Source: Corella eumyota
Lineage: Eukaryota > Chordata > Ascidiacea > Phlebobranchia > Corellidae
NCBI GenBank assembly: GCA_963082875.1
Contig: OY720097.1
Coordinates: 17,182,501 to 17,246,500, forward strand
Length of the DNA stretch: 64,000 nucleotides
Direction: 5' to 3'
The position numbers and the translations under genes are program-made. Every line of letters starts with the position of its first letter. Positions within the stretch are counted from its first letter, which is position 1. The notes beneath the pieces are model-generated. The model saw only the letters and a program-made list of their open reading frames with translations. It did not search any database and was not told the DNA's origin. This document shows positions 24,901 to 38,282 of the stretch, piece after piece.

Positions 24901-27900
24901 AATATAAATGAATCAGAGCTGTGTTTTTTATAATGCACCTATAAACATTCACCTCAAACACAATTAAACTTAATTAAAGTTGTATTTAAAATATACCATA
25001 TTTTACTGGGTCATGATTTTAAATGTTAGCTTATATTAATAAATGGTAGAAATTTTAAGTTGACTTTTCTGTCGAATAAGGACACTTTGTGATGTAATAA
25101 TGACGCCATCCGCCCCCATTTTTTATTTTTAAAAATCTGTTTAGTTTGACCCTGGCTTAAACGTTTCACAATCCATTATGATCGATATTTTAAACTCGAA
25201 AGGGTGACGTCACGCTTAGCCAGATAGCTTAAAGAAGTCCTTGAGTTTGGAGATGAGACCTACCCGGGCTTAAGACTCTTTGATCAATCTTTTACGCGGA
25301 GAAAAGTCAATTTACACAGCAGTTCGGCTTAAAATAAAGAAAGCGCGTGTGGCTACGCTAAATTGTGTTTTGAAATAACAACAAAACCGAGACAAAACAT
25401 GTTTCCATCGCACCAGGATGTAAAACGTATTTGGAAATATGAAGTTACGACAATATATTGTGATAGACATTGACTCACGCAGTTTAAAGTAACAAGTTGT
25501 TTGACGAACTCACAGTTATTCTCTTACCGATATTCGATCTTGACATTCCGCAGTTTCTTTTCTTCGCAAACATTCTAGCAGTTGATATTTCCCAGTTTGG
25601 TTTCTTCGTTTCGATCTGATTTTATTAAAAAAAAACTATTCTGTTACAATTCATTTCTTAAAATTACCTATCACAAAAAAGTCTATTTATAGGTACAAAA
25701 TCACTAAAAAAAACAAAATCATCACGCTTATCAAAATGTAAATCACTGTTTTTTTACCTAATTTTATGTAAAAAAGATTAATATTTAAACTTTTGCATAA
25801 CCGCAATCCCTACTGCGCATTTATTAATGAATGATGCTCATCTACTTGATTTGTATGATTACGCGTGGATGCTTGGCAGCTAATGGGGCATATAAAGTAC
25901 CTTACAGGAGTAATGAAAAGGGCCTATAATGACCGGAACAAAAGAGGAACAAATTTTCCCAGCAGGTTTCTGGTTGGCAAAGTGTTATTTTAAACAAAAC
26001 GAGAAAAAAATCACGAGTGCTGACTGCTGGCCTATGCAATTTTGTCTCGTTTTGTGTTTTGCACATAAATATTGACTGTTTTGAAGCAAGGCTCAAAACA
26101 ACAAGGCTGCTTATTTCAAAAGGCTGCGCAGAGGCGGTTTTACTATTTTAAGATTTAATATGTATGGTCCTTATAAAATATGGCGGACTAAATTGCACTT
26201 ATCCTCCAATAAAAACAACAATGCCCCGATATTGTGTATATGATATCTTTTTCGACGAGCTTTCGGCATGTCTCTTAGCTTTAACGCATTACCAACCAAG
26301 CGAAAATGTTTGAAAACATAACAAATCGACGCCACTTCGCGCAATGTGTGTGACGTAACTATGAGAATTCCTTGGAATTTAATTAAATGAGTTAACCCAG
26401 GGTCGCATATATACAACCAATTTACTTAGGCTATATATGTACATCTACCGGTGAATGCCAGTAGGGCTACAGGTTCGGCAAATATTACCGAACAGTCCGA
26501 ATTTTGTACTTAAGTACCTTGTATTTGCGTTTGAAAAAAATATATAACGTAAAGGTATAGCCTACTCTCAAGTTTAATAAATCACTCCAAGCGTCGAAAG
26601 TTTGTGTGTATAGTGGCGCAGTGTACCCAGCTATAAATTAAACCTGTCAAAGTTAATTGGAGTATATACGAAAACCTATTTTTTTTGAATGTTGAACTTT
26701 TTCCTAATTAAATACAAGGGCTTATTTACTAAGTCAAAGCAAATACAAAAAAAGCTAGTTATTTTTTCCAATGTAGTAAATTCAAAATAAAAAATTGACA
26801 AAACTTAACAAAATGCCAAAAAATAAATGAAAAAAGAAAGGTCAAAAAATGACGTAATGATACCCGTTCCCCCTATATTTTCTAACTATAGACAAAAATT
26901 AGATACTCTGTGCCTATGGGAAGTGGAGATTAAATTTGGCTCAATTGGTGGCTTACACTAAAAGGTTGTAACCGTTAATCATTTGGAAAATGCGTCATTC
27001 ATCACACAATCATTAGCGCATATGATGTCCACGTAAAATATTTACGACTTAGCTAAAAAGTAACAGAGTGTGGACGGTAATAACATATTTACTTTAATGA
27101 CCAATACGTTATGCCGATTAAAGTATAAGGAAATAAAAAAGTACAAGATGCCAAAATTAATAGATAACCTATCGCTGACGCCTTCTGTCATTTATGTTTG
27201 TCCAATTTCGAACTGGCATTGTTTATTTGGCCTAAATGTGACGTGATCAGAAAACAATACGCTCTAGCGAAAAACGATAGTGTATCTGAACCAAATTATA
27301 GTTTACTTTGTAATCTACATAATTATTTTTAGAAAGAATAATATTTTAAGGGTCAATATTTGCAATATGTAGTATTAAATTAAGTATACACCATTTTCCC
27401 TTTTTTTAAATTGACAGGTTTTTTTTTCAGGTACAATTATTAAATCTAAAACGAAAAATAAATGCACCTGTTAGCCTAAGCCTATAATTACAAATTTTAA
27501 ACGTATGTTTCGTTAGAAAATTTTTCTAGGTAAAAGTGAAAGATGTTTTGTTGTTTTTAAGCCTAAGTGCGACCCATTTCGGCTTAAAAACTTTAAAACA
27601 ACAAGTTTATGACCAAATATTGTTGTCTTATATGGCAGTATTGTTGCACCAACGACAAAATAAATCGTTTAATCCTAAACACTAAAGTTACCATCGTGAC
27701 TTATAAATGTTATCAAAGAAAACTTTAAAGCCTGTTCTTAAGGAGCTAATCGGTTAATAAGGTTTAAGTTAGACCGAGCGCGCTAAAAATAGACACAGAT
27801 TTAAATTAAAGTATTGTGTGAATGTTAACTTTAATAGGCCTATCCAGTAGATTAACCACCGTATCGTATTTGATTTGAAATTCACACCTGCATTCGAAGT

Positions 27901-30900
27901 TCTAAGCCAAATGCGATTTAAAGTTCAAGAATTTGGCGTGTAACGGGTCATAGCATCTGCTGAAATTACAATACACACTTTTGAAACGGAACTACACATT
28001 TAAAACCCCTAATTTTCGGCACAGAACACCCTACAATCTCGTGTTGCGACATTTTCGAAAGCGCAAAGCGAAAATTGCTTGTGACGTCATAATTTTTCTC
28101 CTGTGGTGTAACAATTTCCGTAAAACGCGCCGGGTAGGCGACGACACAAATTTTCTTTGATCCCGTTTATGATTTTCGATACAGAAAGTAACATAGCGAA
28201 ACAACACATTTAAGGTATACAACGTCTTTGTCGCGTACACTTTATAAGCTACATGGGCCGTGACAAACTAAACAAACATTCTATTCAGACAGCAGAAAAG
28301 TGACGACTAAATTTAACCATCGAACTATATTGGCTATAATCTAAAACTGATTAGAATTTGGTGCGCCTGGCTTCTTCGTTGGACTTGTAGTGACTTAATT
28401 AAATATACACTTACTCATGGGATGTCCTAATTAAATTAAAAATTTGCGTCAGCTAAAAATATCTTGACTAAATAGAATTTTCCACTCATTTTCTATGCTA
28501 GGGTGCCTATGTTTAATTTATTAATTTTTTCATATTTTTATGTATTTATTTTTCTGTCTAATTTTATTCAACAGCAATTAGAAATACAAGCCTTTTTGGT
28601 TCAATTCTCATTAATAAAATTAAATTCCTATACAATTTTAATGCAATAGGCATACTTGCATAACAAAAACTTTAACATAGGGCTTAGCAATTTCACCTCA
28701 AAACCAAATAATCATTTACAATTTTTATTTAAAATATCACCTTACTTATGAATAATTGAAATTGCAAAATAATTATGAAATTTTATATTTTTAAACTTTC
28801 ATTGATTGACTTTGATTAATTATACTTTACTATTTAAAAGAATAACTGTATTTAAAAAAAAAAACAATTTATTTCTTATATCCATTAAATTTTAGATTGC
28901 TCTTTTTATGCGTTATTACATACAAAATGCTAGGCTTGGTACTGAATATCAAAGATACCGCTAAATATTAAAAGTAGAAATTTTGACAACATATTGTCAA
29001 TTTTGGTCTTATTCTATCGTAATCTTGTCAAATGAAGCGTGTTAATCAGGGCAAAATACAGGACATAAAACACGACAAATTTGCCCTGATCCTAGGCAAA
29101 TGGCTTCTTAATCCTTTAATTCTATTTTGGGGATTCTAGGTTTAAAGAGGATTATTAAAAAAATATCGACTCTAGGGCCACAAAGTAACAGCTTTCATGC
29201 AATTTCTACAGCCAATTTGTTCTTTATAGTATTTCTTCAAAGGCCATTTAAGTAAAAATAATTTTAAGCTCTTAAAATCTAGAAATTTGTTTAGCTTTTA
29301 ATTTATTATTCATTTTCTTGACGCTAAACAATTTTCCTCAGTCTATTTTGGCCTCTCCGGCCGTAGAAAAGCCAATTAAGAATAGGATTTTCCTTTTTCG
29401 ATCTGCTTAATTACAAATCATATAGAAGTATAATCAATATCGGATTTTGGGATGAAAAACAACTTTGTTTAAACTGGTGTGTTAAAATTTAAGAAAATTA
29501 CAAATAAATTCAGCATTTAAATTATTTTTTGTTGTTACAAAAAATGATTTTTATACGGTATGAGTTTCTCTATTGTATGGGTTATTAAAATTAAGTCCCT
29601 TGAGCTTATTATTAATAATATTTTTATTTTAGGCTAGTGCATAAACCAATCAATTTATTATTGTTGTCAGATTTCCCATATGAATATTCATATATTGGTA
29701 ATATAAATAATCGTAATAAGATAAACAACGTAATCCGATTTCTAAATTATTACACTAACGCCAATAAATCAACCATTGTAATTGATCGTTTCTTGCATAT
29801 CTGATTTAAAATACACTAAATTCGACTTATATTATGCTACGGAGGATTACAGACATTAAAATATGCACTTAGCCTGTATTACCTTAAAAATTGACTTAAA
29901 AGGGTACACGATAGTAAAAGATAAGGCATGGGTTTATATCTTGAAAATCGGGCGATAAAATGTCAAAGAAATTCTGTTTATATTTGTGTGTGCCAGAACG
30001 CACTTAAAGATAAATTTAGACATTTTCTAAAAGATTTGTAGGGATTTTGTATGAAAGATGTTCTTGTTTTCATACTTAAATATTAATATTTAATGGTAAT
30101 CCATACATTTTAAACAAAAGTTGTAATTTTTGGCGGTAATCCTTTAATTGGTGGATTTGGTAAAGAAAACAAATGTTAAATATTAAATTACATTTTTTAT
30201 TAAGCATGAAGTAAACGCGACCTAAGTCAAATCTATTAAAACAAACAATGCGGTAAAATCAATTAGCCATAATTTTTGCAGTTAAGACAATCATTCAAGC
30301 AATCAAATGCTTTTAATTCTGTTGATTCGAGATAAGATAACCAAGCCCAAATATTTAGCTTCTTCGTCACTTCATTGCTTTCTCTGCTTTCAATATTAAA
30401 CACTTAATAGTTTGAAGATAGTCTCAAGAGTTAAAATTATTCACAAGTAATCGATATGAGTTGTGATTTAAACTACAAATTTCTCTTTCTGTAAGGCTAA
30501 AGATCAAAGTCTTATAACTTTTAAAATCTAAATCTATGGCACTATATTTGCAAAAATCTGTATACGATGACATTTTGCAAATGCTAAGTTTTCGATTTTT
30601 TATTTGAATTATTTAAATATGAAGAGAATTTGTTAAATTATTATATTTAACAAAATTCGATGTAATAATGGTAAAAATGGGGATTTAACTCTCATTTATA
30701 ATTAACAAGGTCTAATTGTACTTTCAATAAAGAGAAGATGTTTCACAGCAATTGCTGTTTTCATTATTCAAACATTTATCATTATTGCATCAAAGTATGT
30801 TTCATAACCTCTATACCACTGGTTGTTAAAAAAATACGACAGATTTTTAATATTAATTTAGATGCATTGCAGGGAATATTTGCTTGGTAAAACTACGCAA

Positions 30901-32779
30901 ATAACTTTGTCCAATATTCATAGACCTAGCAATTTTGGAATTTAAAATATCAACAAGTTTATGGGCTATTTATCACACTTTACATGTAGACTTATGCGTC
31001 TTGCGAACATGGTCGTAAGATCGAGTAATATAAACACATTAGTGGACTGTTTGTACTGCTAACTTGTACCAGTTAGGTTAAGGCGTTTTGTGATTGTAGT
31101 AGCCGATTTGCTGTGTACACCTGTAAGTAAAACCCATTTGGAATTAAATAACACAAACTAGTATAATACGCCCTTGGAAAAATTACACGCATCGTATAAT
31201 TCCTACTAACATGTTGAAGATTAGATAAACACACATTAGAAATACACTTAATATATTGTATGTGAAATATTACACACTGTATGATGTGAATTTGGGTTAA
31301 ATGTTTTGCTATGGTATAAGGAATTTTTACAATTGCTGGTTTAGATTTGGAAAAATGTATCTTATTAAGTTAATACACGCCATGTGTTTAAGGAATCACA
31401 ATTTAATCTTCTATACAAAATAAACCGTTTAAACCACAATACCAGCATTTTTAATAAACAGTTCGCTAAAAGTGAATCGGTAAATTGCCTTTGGCGCAAT
31501 TTAGCAAAACCAAAAGAATTTTTGCAATAACAAAATCCTGACTTTTTTATGGTGATAAATGGGCTGTTTCAAAATCGTCTTTAAAAAGTTAATTGCACAA
31601 CAAATTTTACACCTGACCCAATAATTAATAACGCGATCAATTATTTAAGTTTATTGTTATAGGTTTTGTTTTAAATTAATGACCATTTTTGATTGATGTA
31701 GTGACGTCTTTAAAAGTTTTTTTTTCATAAAACTTCAACCAAAATTTTTTTTTTTAAATAAATATTTCGCCTAAATTATGGGTGTTTACTATGTTATATG
31801 TTATAAAGCACTTCGAAATGTAGCGAATACGTTAAATTTTACAAGTTGTTTATTCAAAAACAAGGACGAAGATTAAATTTGTAAAACGTGTCTCGGAGTT
31901 CTATTTTAATTCTTGCAAAATAAAAACAGGTTTTCAACACTTGTCTGTCAAAATAGAAAATAAAATTCCACTCTCTTTGTTTTGATTAACGTCGATAAAG
32001 CTTGTAATCTAAACAGGATTAAACCTCTAGAACTGAATCAACATTCGACATATTCGGTTACAAGTCTGGCTCGATTAGAAATCCAGATTTGAAAACCTAA
32101 TCCCATTAATGGTGTCCAATTCCATTCAATTAACCGAGCAGGCACGTCAACATATTGTTTAAACACAAAAGAGCAGTTTTCTCAACACGGAATAAAAACA
32201 CAATTAAACAGTTTCAAATGACGATTCGCTTACAAAACTAGTCATTTTGTTTGCTTCTTTGTTTATACGGAATTTTATTTGTGTTTTTGTGTCAACACAA
32301 TAAGTAAGGCTGGCCAGAAATCTGTTTCTCCACCCTAGCATGTGTATTGTTTTTTAATTTTCCCAAACTAGGCGGATGTTAACAGTTATTTTTCCCCGCC
32401 CGGCCTGAACAGAACCTTATTTGTCAATTTACTGTTTGCTCATTGAACGACAATTTTGTTGGTCTATCCTAATATCTTGTAATTTTAAATCAACAAGCGC
32501 CTTAAGTTTTTTTTTTGATTAAAAGTATTTTCGAAAATAAACAATTCTATATTTTTAAACCTCTATATAGCAATAGGATGAAATCCCTTTTATTTTTCGA
32601 AAGTTTTAAAGTAAAAACATATATTTACAATGCCTTTAACAAACCTTCTATAACATTTAGTTATATGCAATTTCCTTATTTACACGAACATTATCAAGTT
32701 CAAAAAAGCAAGAACGTTAAATTGTTTTTAAATATTAATGCAAAAAGTTTTAAAGCATCTTATTTTTTTAAATAAATTT
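18961..32779. other. 13.8 kb gene-poor region upstream of teneurin
   Basis: No recognisable protein gene, RNA gene or transposon was found. Open frames here are short, lack family resemblance and lack convincing splice pairs. The region lies between the 3' end of the glutamate receptor gene and the teneurin first exons, both on the minus strand, so it most likely holds teneurin enhancers. Visible features are three TGACGTCA sites (24604, 25205, 28082), small perfect palindromes (29678-29693; TTGACAA/TTGTCAA at 28983-29000; GTTCGG/CCGAAC at 26473-26493) and many homeodomain-type TAATTA cores, expected by chance in such AT-rich DNA. Confidence 0.6.
29678..29693. promoter_or_regulatory. Perfect 16-bp palindrome, POU-dimer-like site
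   Basis: ATATGAATATTCATAT is a perfect palindrome whose core ATGAATATTCAT resembles the palindromic sites bound by POU-domain dimers. The function is inference; a 16-bp AT-rich palindrome can also arise by chance in this amount of sequence. Confidence 0.2.
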
Positions 32780-35700
32780 TTAAGTCAATCCACGCAAATC
32801 TGATTCAGATTTTGACTCTTTATTGCCTACTTGCGGCAAATCGAATTTTACTCCATCAGATTTTTTGGTACTTTTTGAAGCTAGGCCAAGTTTGCGAAGT
32901 TGGCCTAAAAAGTGAAGAAAAAATAACAGATTATTTTTACCTTAAACGTTATTTTTTTACATTAAAAAGTTTTATGTAATATTTACGTTTTTTAAATTCG
33001 TTTTGTTCCTTCCGTTGCTTAGATGCAACGAAATAACAAAACTCGGCAACAGCGGCAAAGATTGCCATACCCATTCCTCCAATTAAAATATAAAATACTC
33101 CTGCTACGTTGCTTAGTGCGAGGGCCGGCGTTTTTGTCTAGAATTTGTTAAAAATCGAGAAAGTCGTTACTTAAAAATAACGTTATGAATATCCGCAACG
33201 TATTTTTTAACTATTCGTAACTACAAAAGTAAAAAACAATCTCTAATTTCGCCATTTTGAAGTTATTGATTTAAACAACACATAAATGATATAAGAAATT
33301 ACCGGTGAAGCATTTCCATTTGGACCACATTCACTTTTGTCATACCACCAATAATTTTTCATCTTTTGTAAGCGACCTTGTTCGCGTAGAGTTAATATTG
33401 CTAGGTTTATCGAATCACTAAAAACATATCAGTATATTAAATTTTAGGTATATTTCTAAGCTTAACAGGGAAGTCAATTTATACATTAACTGATTTTAAA
33501 TGCCTTTTTTTGATATAATACTAAACATTAATACATTTAAATATTCACTAAAGAAAACTTACTATATAGGTGATCCCTTTGCCAACGCTATTCCATAGCC
33601 TTTAGAATCAATATTAGGCCCGACTTTTAACGTGTTACATGGCTTTCGTTGTTCTATATAATCATTTAATGTTGATTCCATTAGAAATGCATATTTACCC
33701 TTAAAGTTAAAAAAAATATTAGAAAAAGTTTCTGGGTAATAATTTAATCGAACATGAACCTTTTAATTGTTAATTTACATTACTGTCTCGGACTCTTGCA
33801 ATCCCTTCTTTGTTAGATTTTACAAAGACTGAGGGTTCCTGAGATTTCATGTAAGCCCACATCTTTTCGAAAGTCGGTAGCGGGGATTTCTTTAAAAAAT
33901 AAACCAAGCATGTAAATTAGCTTTTTTAAGAACCTACAAGTGTTAAACTGAGTTTACGTTACTTTTAAACAAAATTGCCAAAAGAGCTGTATAGGTCATT
34001 TTTTAAAAGTTACCTTAAAAAACGTAACAGTTGATCCTGACTTGAGCGTTCCATATTTAATAACATTTTGTTTTGCTAAATCCTCTGCTCCAGTAATAGG
34101 TGAAACCATTCTATCAACTGTCAAAAAAGCGGCCAAGTTTGCCGTATAGGATGATATAATAATCAGAGTGAAAAACCACCATACTCCACCTACCACTCGA
34201 CCTTTAATGCAACAGAAAATTAGTCTTAATTATTATAAGTGTGAACATAAATGTCAATATAATTACAAAACGTTGTGACAATCCATAACATTTTACATAG
34301 GCTTCAAAACACTGCATTTGGAGACAGTAAGCTAAGGGTTGTGTTGTAAATATATATATATTGGTACCATAATTACTACAGACTTAGAATACAAATGTAG
34401 TGTAAGGTGATAAAGTTAAAATGATAAAGCTTGCACAATATTACCTTAGAAGTTCATATTTATATATGTTACATCACGTATTTGTTGTTTTTTACCTGAA
34501 AGCGACTTGGGTGAAATATCACATCCTTGTTGAACAAAGGCTCCAAGCGAGAACCACAAACTGTTCATTATCCCGAAATCAGTGGACGAGTCCACCACCT
34601 CATCGTTCTCTTCGTTACGTAGTATACTAACTAAAGTGACATCATAAAATAATATATAACGAGAGGTCGATAAGGAAAACGTAAGACTTTATAAAAAAAG
34701 GAACGACCTAATTTTATTAAAAATTTATTAGATTTTGTGTTTTAGAATTTTTAATCTTATAAATTTTTTAAATTCAAAATAAAATATTGCACTTACGTCT
34801 GTGCCACTCATAAGGGCTAAATCTTGAAACCAGATACAAAACAACACTCACTCCAATATAAGCAAACACAATACATATCCAAATCTCGTACGATAACGGT
34901 TCCAAAAAACTAAACAAAGTAATTTTATATTTAGCCAATAAATGAAATTAGAAGTACTCATTACCAGAATATTTTACTATGTGTCGTAACTGTACCTGAA
35001 AATATGGGCAGTTTGTTTTTGTGGTTTTTTGATCATGACACTAATCCCCAGAGACATGAAAGGTTTAGTGAATTCTACAACCGCTTCTCTAGATGACGTA
35101 ATGGTTAAGGGCGCAACTGCCATGTGCGCTTTCTGTAAATAAATTTTGATCAAAATTAAGTGTTTTGCGTTTGTATGTGTTATTAAATCAGCTTGATTTT
35201 ATTGTAAAAATATTGTCAACCTTATCTTTAAAGGATTTGGGTTTGTATATTTCCTAATACCAATTTCTCTTGAGGTAGATTAAAAATTATTGCTAGGTAA
35301 TTCTGCTTTACTTGTATCGAAAATAATTACAACATTTATACTTGATATTTAACTTCTCCAATCATTCCATTCCAAGTGTTATCAGCTTCGTTCTTTGATC
35401 CATATTGACCATCATCAACCGGTTTGATCCGATATTTAAATGGAAATATTCTGGTTATTTCAGCAATGAGGTCAACACAAAAACCTTCGTATCTATCGTT
35501 CCCTGTCAGTTCATCTGCATTTGATTTCAACATCACATACGGTTCTTCCTTAATTTGAAAAAAATTGTTAATTTGCTAAAATGTGTTACGGTTGATCTTT
35601 GTTTATTTTAAAAAAATTCAAAGCTTTATTATTTTTTTTATTAGCCTTGTCGTTTTGGTTCTAAACAGTCTTAAGAGCTCACCAATATTGTAGTTACAAT

Positions 35701-38282
35701 CAGCGTTTCGTTTTGAAGGGACCTTAGTATTTCCTCATGTTTTACTGTTCCGTTAATTGCAAGAAGTCCTAAGTCACCTTTTCGATCTTCCCATCGCCCA
35801 ATTATGTTCATTCCCATTCTGGTGAGAGAGTGAATGTTGATGACGTAATTTGTTCGCTCACCGTCGTCGTTAAATTCAACGTTTCCGGTCAGGCCTTTAA
35901 ATTTAACCTGGAATTACATATAACCAGAAATTTAAATAAGATTTAGGAATTACTAAAACAAATCTACAAATTTAACGAACCCTTTTTATTGAGTTTGCAA
36001 TATCCATTCCTTGGTATAACGTAGGTGCAGGAGATTGTTGACATTTTAGTATATTGCTTGAACTTTCATCATTGCTGTCTCGTTGTATATTAAATGTATA
36101 TCCTATATTTACCAAATTCTTTATACCCAATGCCATTGCTGTAAATGCATCGTACACCAGTGATGCTCTATGCTAAAATAAGCATTTAAAGAGAGAATTT
36201 TAAAAGATGAAAACAACAATTTGTAAGATTTAACTAATAAGATTTTAAATCTAATACTAACATAAAGTAAAGGAATATCCGAATCAGTTTTGGTTATAGC
36301 TGAAATTTCTTGTCTAAAACGATCATAAGCATCACTTTTTGGTTGTTCGATACTCAAAAACGTTATGTTTGCTGTTCCACTTCCGTACGATAACATGTCA
36401 GTGTACACCAGAGTCTTTACAAAAGTTGTTGTTTTATTATTGGCAACAGAGAATTTTATCATTGGCCCATCAAACGGTTTTATATGATTTACCAAATAAT
36501 ATTTGTTTATTAAAATTAAGTAAGTTATTTTACCTCATCTGTAAATAAATAATGATATTCTACTGCAAGCATTCCCATCGCTTCAATCTAAAAAATAAAA
36601 GGTATTAGAAATTATGTTGGTGGATTGATAACATTAAAATTAGGATTATTTTTTATCTGCTTTATACATGTACAATTCAAGTTTGCCCAACAAGAAAATA
36701 CCCCGCCAAAAAAGTTTAATAAAAAAAGTTAAAATTGTGAAACATATTTGCTTTGACAGAAATCGATAAACTTTATTACGTAGCGACCTAATATCGATTT
36801 AATTTAAAAGAGACTAAAAAACAAACAATTGGAGTTATTGTTTGTAATTTAGAACGTGAAATGTCCACAGGGAATAAGCAAGTTCTATAAAAAATAAAAC
36901 GCTTTGTTTATGATTATAACTTTTTATCGATTTAATTTAGCATCAACGAATCAAATTGATATCTAATGAAATTGCAATTTAAAATTTATTTCAAACTTGG
37001 CCTAAATCTTGTAGTTTAACGAAATTTAAAATAAATAATTATTTCGTTGCCGCAATCGTAATTACTATAAAAATCATTGTTCTAAAAACAACATGGGTTG
37101 CGAAAATCTATGAACACACCTTTAATTTTGGAATAAAATTTGTTTAACTTACACTATCAAGTATCGCAATTGCTTTGTCAGGAGCAACATCAAAAATAAT
37201 ATGATGTTCTTCAGCACAAGCTATTTCCCGTAACACTTGGTATATAGTTACATCTCTTCCAATATCTCGAACGTTGACTTCAATTTTTTGTTTTCGACCA
37301 AAATCAAGAATGTTTGGAATCGATAACATAACTGTATCAAAGAAAAACCTTTTACAACTGTTTTTACATTTCCTATATGACCTTAAACGGGGTTTAAATT
37401 ATTTTCAATCTTACCTTCTTTTCTATCATACACAAATGTCAATTTTTTCCACTCCATTGCCTTTATAAAGTTGAAAACGAATCTATTAATTCTTGGGTGC
37501 ATCACAATCAAGAAAGGTGAGTTAATTTTTTCCTCGGGTATGCTAAAAACAAAAAAACTATGTTTTTAGTAGGTAATTGATTGTAAAGGGACTAAAAGTA
37601 AATTATATTTAAAGTACCTTGGGCTAATCCACGGAATATTAAATGAGTTTGAATAAGAAATTACGGAAGAGAATGTTTTGCTGTCGCTGTATCCAATTAT
37701 TGAATGTACATTGTTGGAAACTTGTCTACAGTCTGCAACAAAGTTTAGTCATTATATTTAAAAAATAATTCACTGTCAATAAATTAAATCTTTCAAATTT
37801 AAATTACCACTTTAACGAAAACATGCAATAAAATTTGTTTTTGTAATTTTCTGTCTGATACTTACATTCCTGCGTCATAAGAAAACTGTCATTTGCGATA
37901 GTTTGTTGTAGAAATACTCGGAATCGCAAGATTGGATCTTCCTTTAACTCCCTAGATTGCAATAAAGGAGCAACTATTGAGTTATGTTTACTTATTGCTA
38001 GTTTAAACACAGCGTCGATTTCCGAGTCTCCTACCGGTAGCATGGCACCTAAATAAAAAAAAGTTAAATAGCTTTTTTGATAAACATGCAAATTTAAAAT
38101 AAAAAAATTATTACCATACCTTTTAAAAATTTTCACCAAAAAAATTTTTCACCAAAAAAAAAGATTGATTATAAACTAGACTTACCAATTGGTACAGACA
38201 ACGAACTCTGCGTACTTCCATTTTCACAACAAAAGATAAACCCAATAATGAAAGGGTAATATAGGTTAAAACTTTTTTGCAT
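32780..38282 (-). CDS. gria: AMPA-type ionotropic glutamate receptor subunit, complete
   Basis: Ligand-gated cation channel of excitatory synapses. Nineteen exons: 38186-38282, 37866-38048, 37618-37732, 37415-37542, 37153-37331, 36534-36587, 36262-36414, 35981-36172, 35683-35907, 35342-35548, 34996-35132, 34797-34909, 34496-34630, 34014-34201, 33779-33889, 33563-33699, 33303-33417, 32987-33137, 32780-32904; 914 codons plus stop. In order: signal peptide, amino-terminal domain ([19 protein letters not shown]), S1 lobe ([21 protein letters not shown] and a following Arg for glutamate), M1, pore loop ([12 protein letters not shown]), M3 gate [13 protein letters not shown]2 lobe (KSGST, LMEST), M4 and a 50-residue tail. 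AMPA is preferred to kainate class by these motifs. The exon starting at 36414 uses a weak acceptor (GTAAAG), but its length fits the vertebrate alignment exactly. A TATAAATA sits at 38341-38348. Confidence 0.95.
33303..33417 (-). other. gria: Single flip/flop-equivalent exon of the AMPA receptor
   Basis: Encodes [20 protein letters not shown] and [11 protein letters not shown], the segment that vertebrates supply from either of two tandem exons (flip or flop). Only one copy is present: the flanking introns (33138-33302 and 33418-33562) contain no second WWYDK-type reading frame. Confidence 0.85.
34496..34630 (-). other. gria: AMPA receptor pore-loop exon with genomic Gln at the Q/R site
   Basis: This exon encodes [20 protein letters not shown] followed by the re-entrant pore loop. 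The Q/R position is CAA (34532-34530), followed by a second CAA, then GGATGT. The gene therefore specifies Gln, the calcium-permeable form, unless the RNA is edited. The Asp four residues on, typical of AMPA pores, is present (QQGCD). Confidence 0.9.

Noticed and set aside
32515-32775. 86-residue open frame next to the glutamate receptor 3' end
   Set aside because: Lys/Phe/Tyr-rich product of AT-rich DNA, antisense to the receptor 3' UTR, no family resemblance.
32780-38282. Kainate or NMDA receptor instead of AMPA
   Set aside because: [45 protein letters not shown] and WWYDKSECG match AMPA subunits far better.
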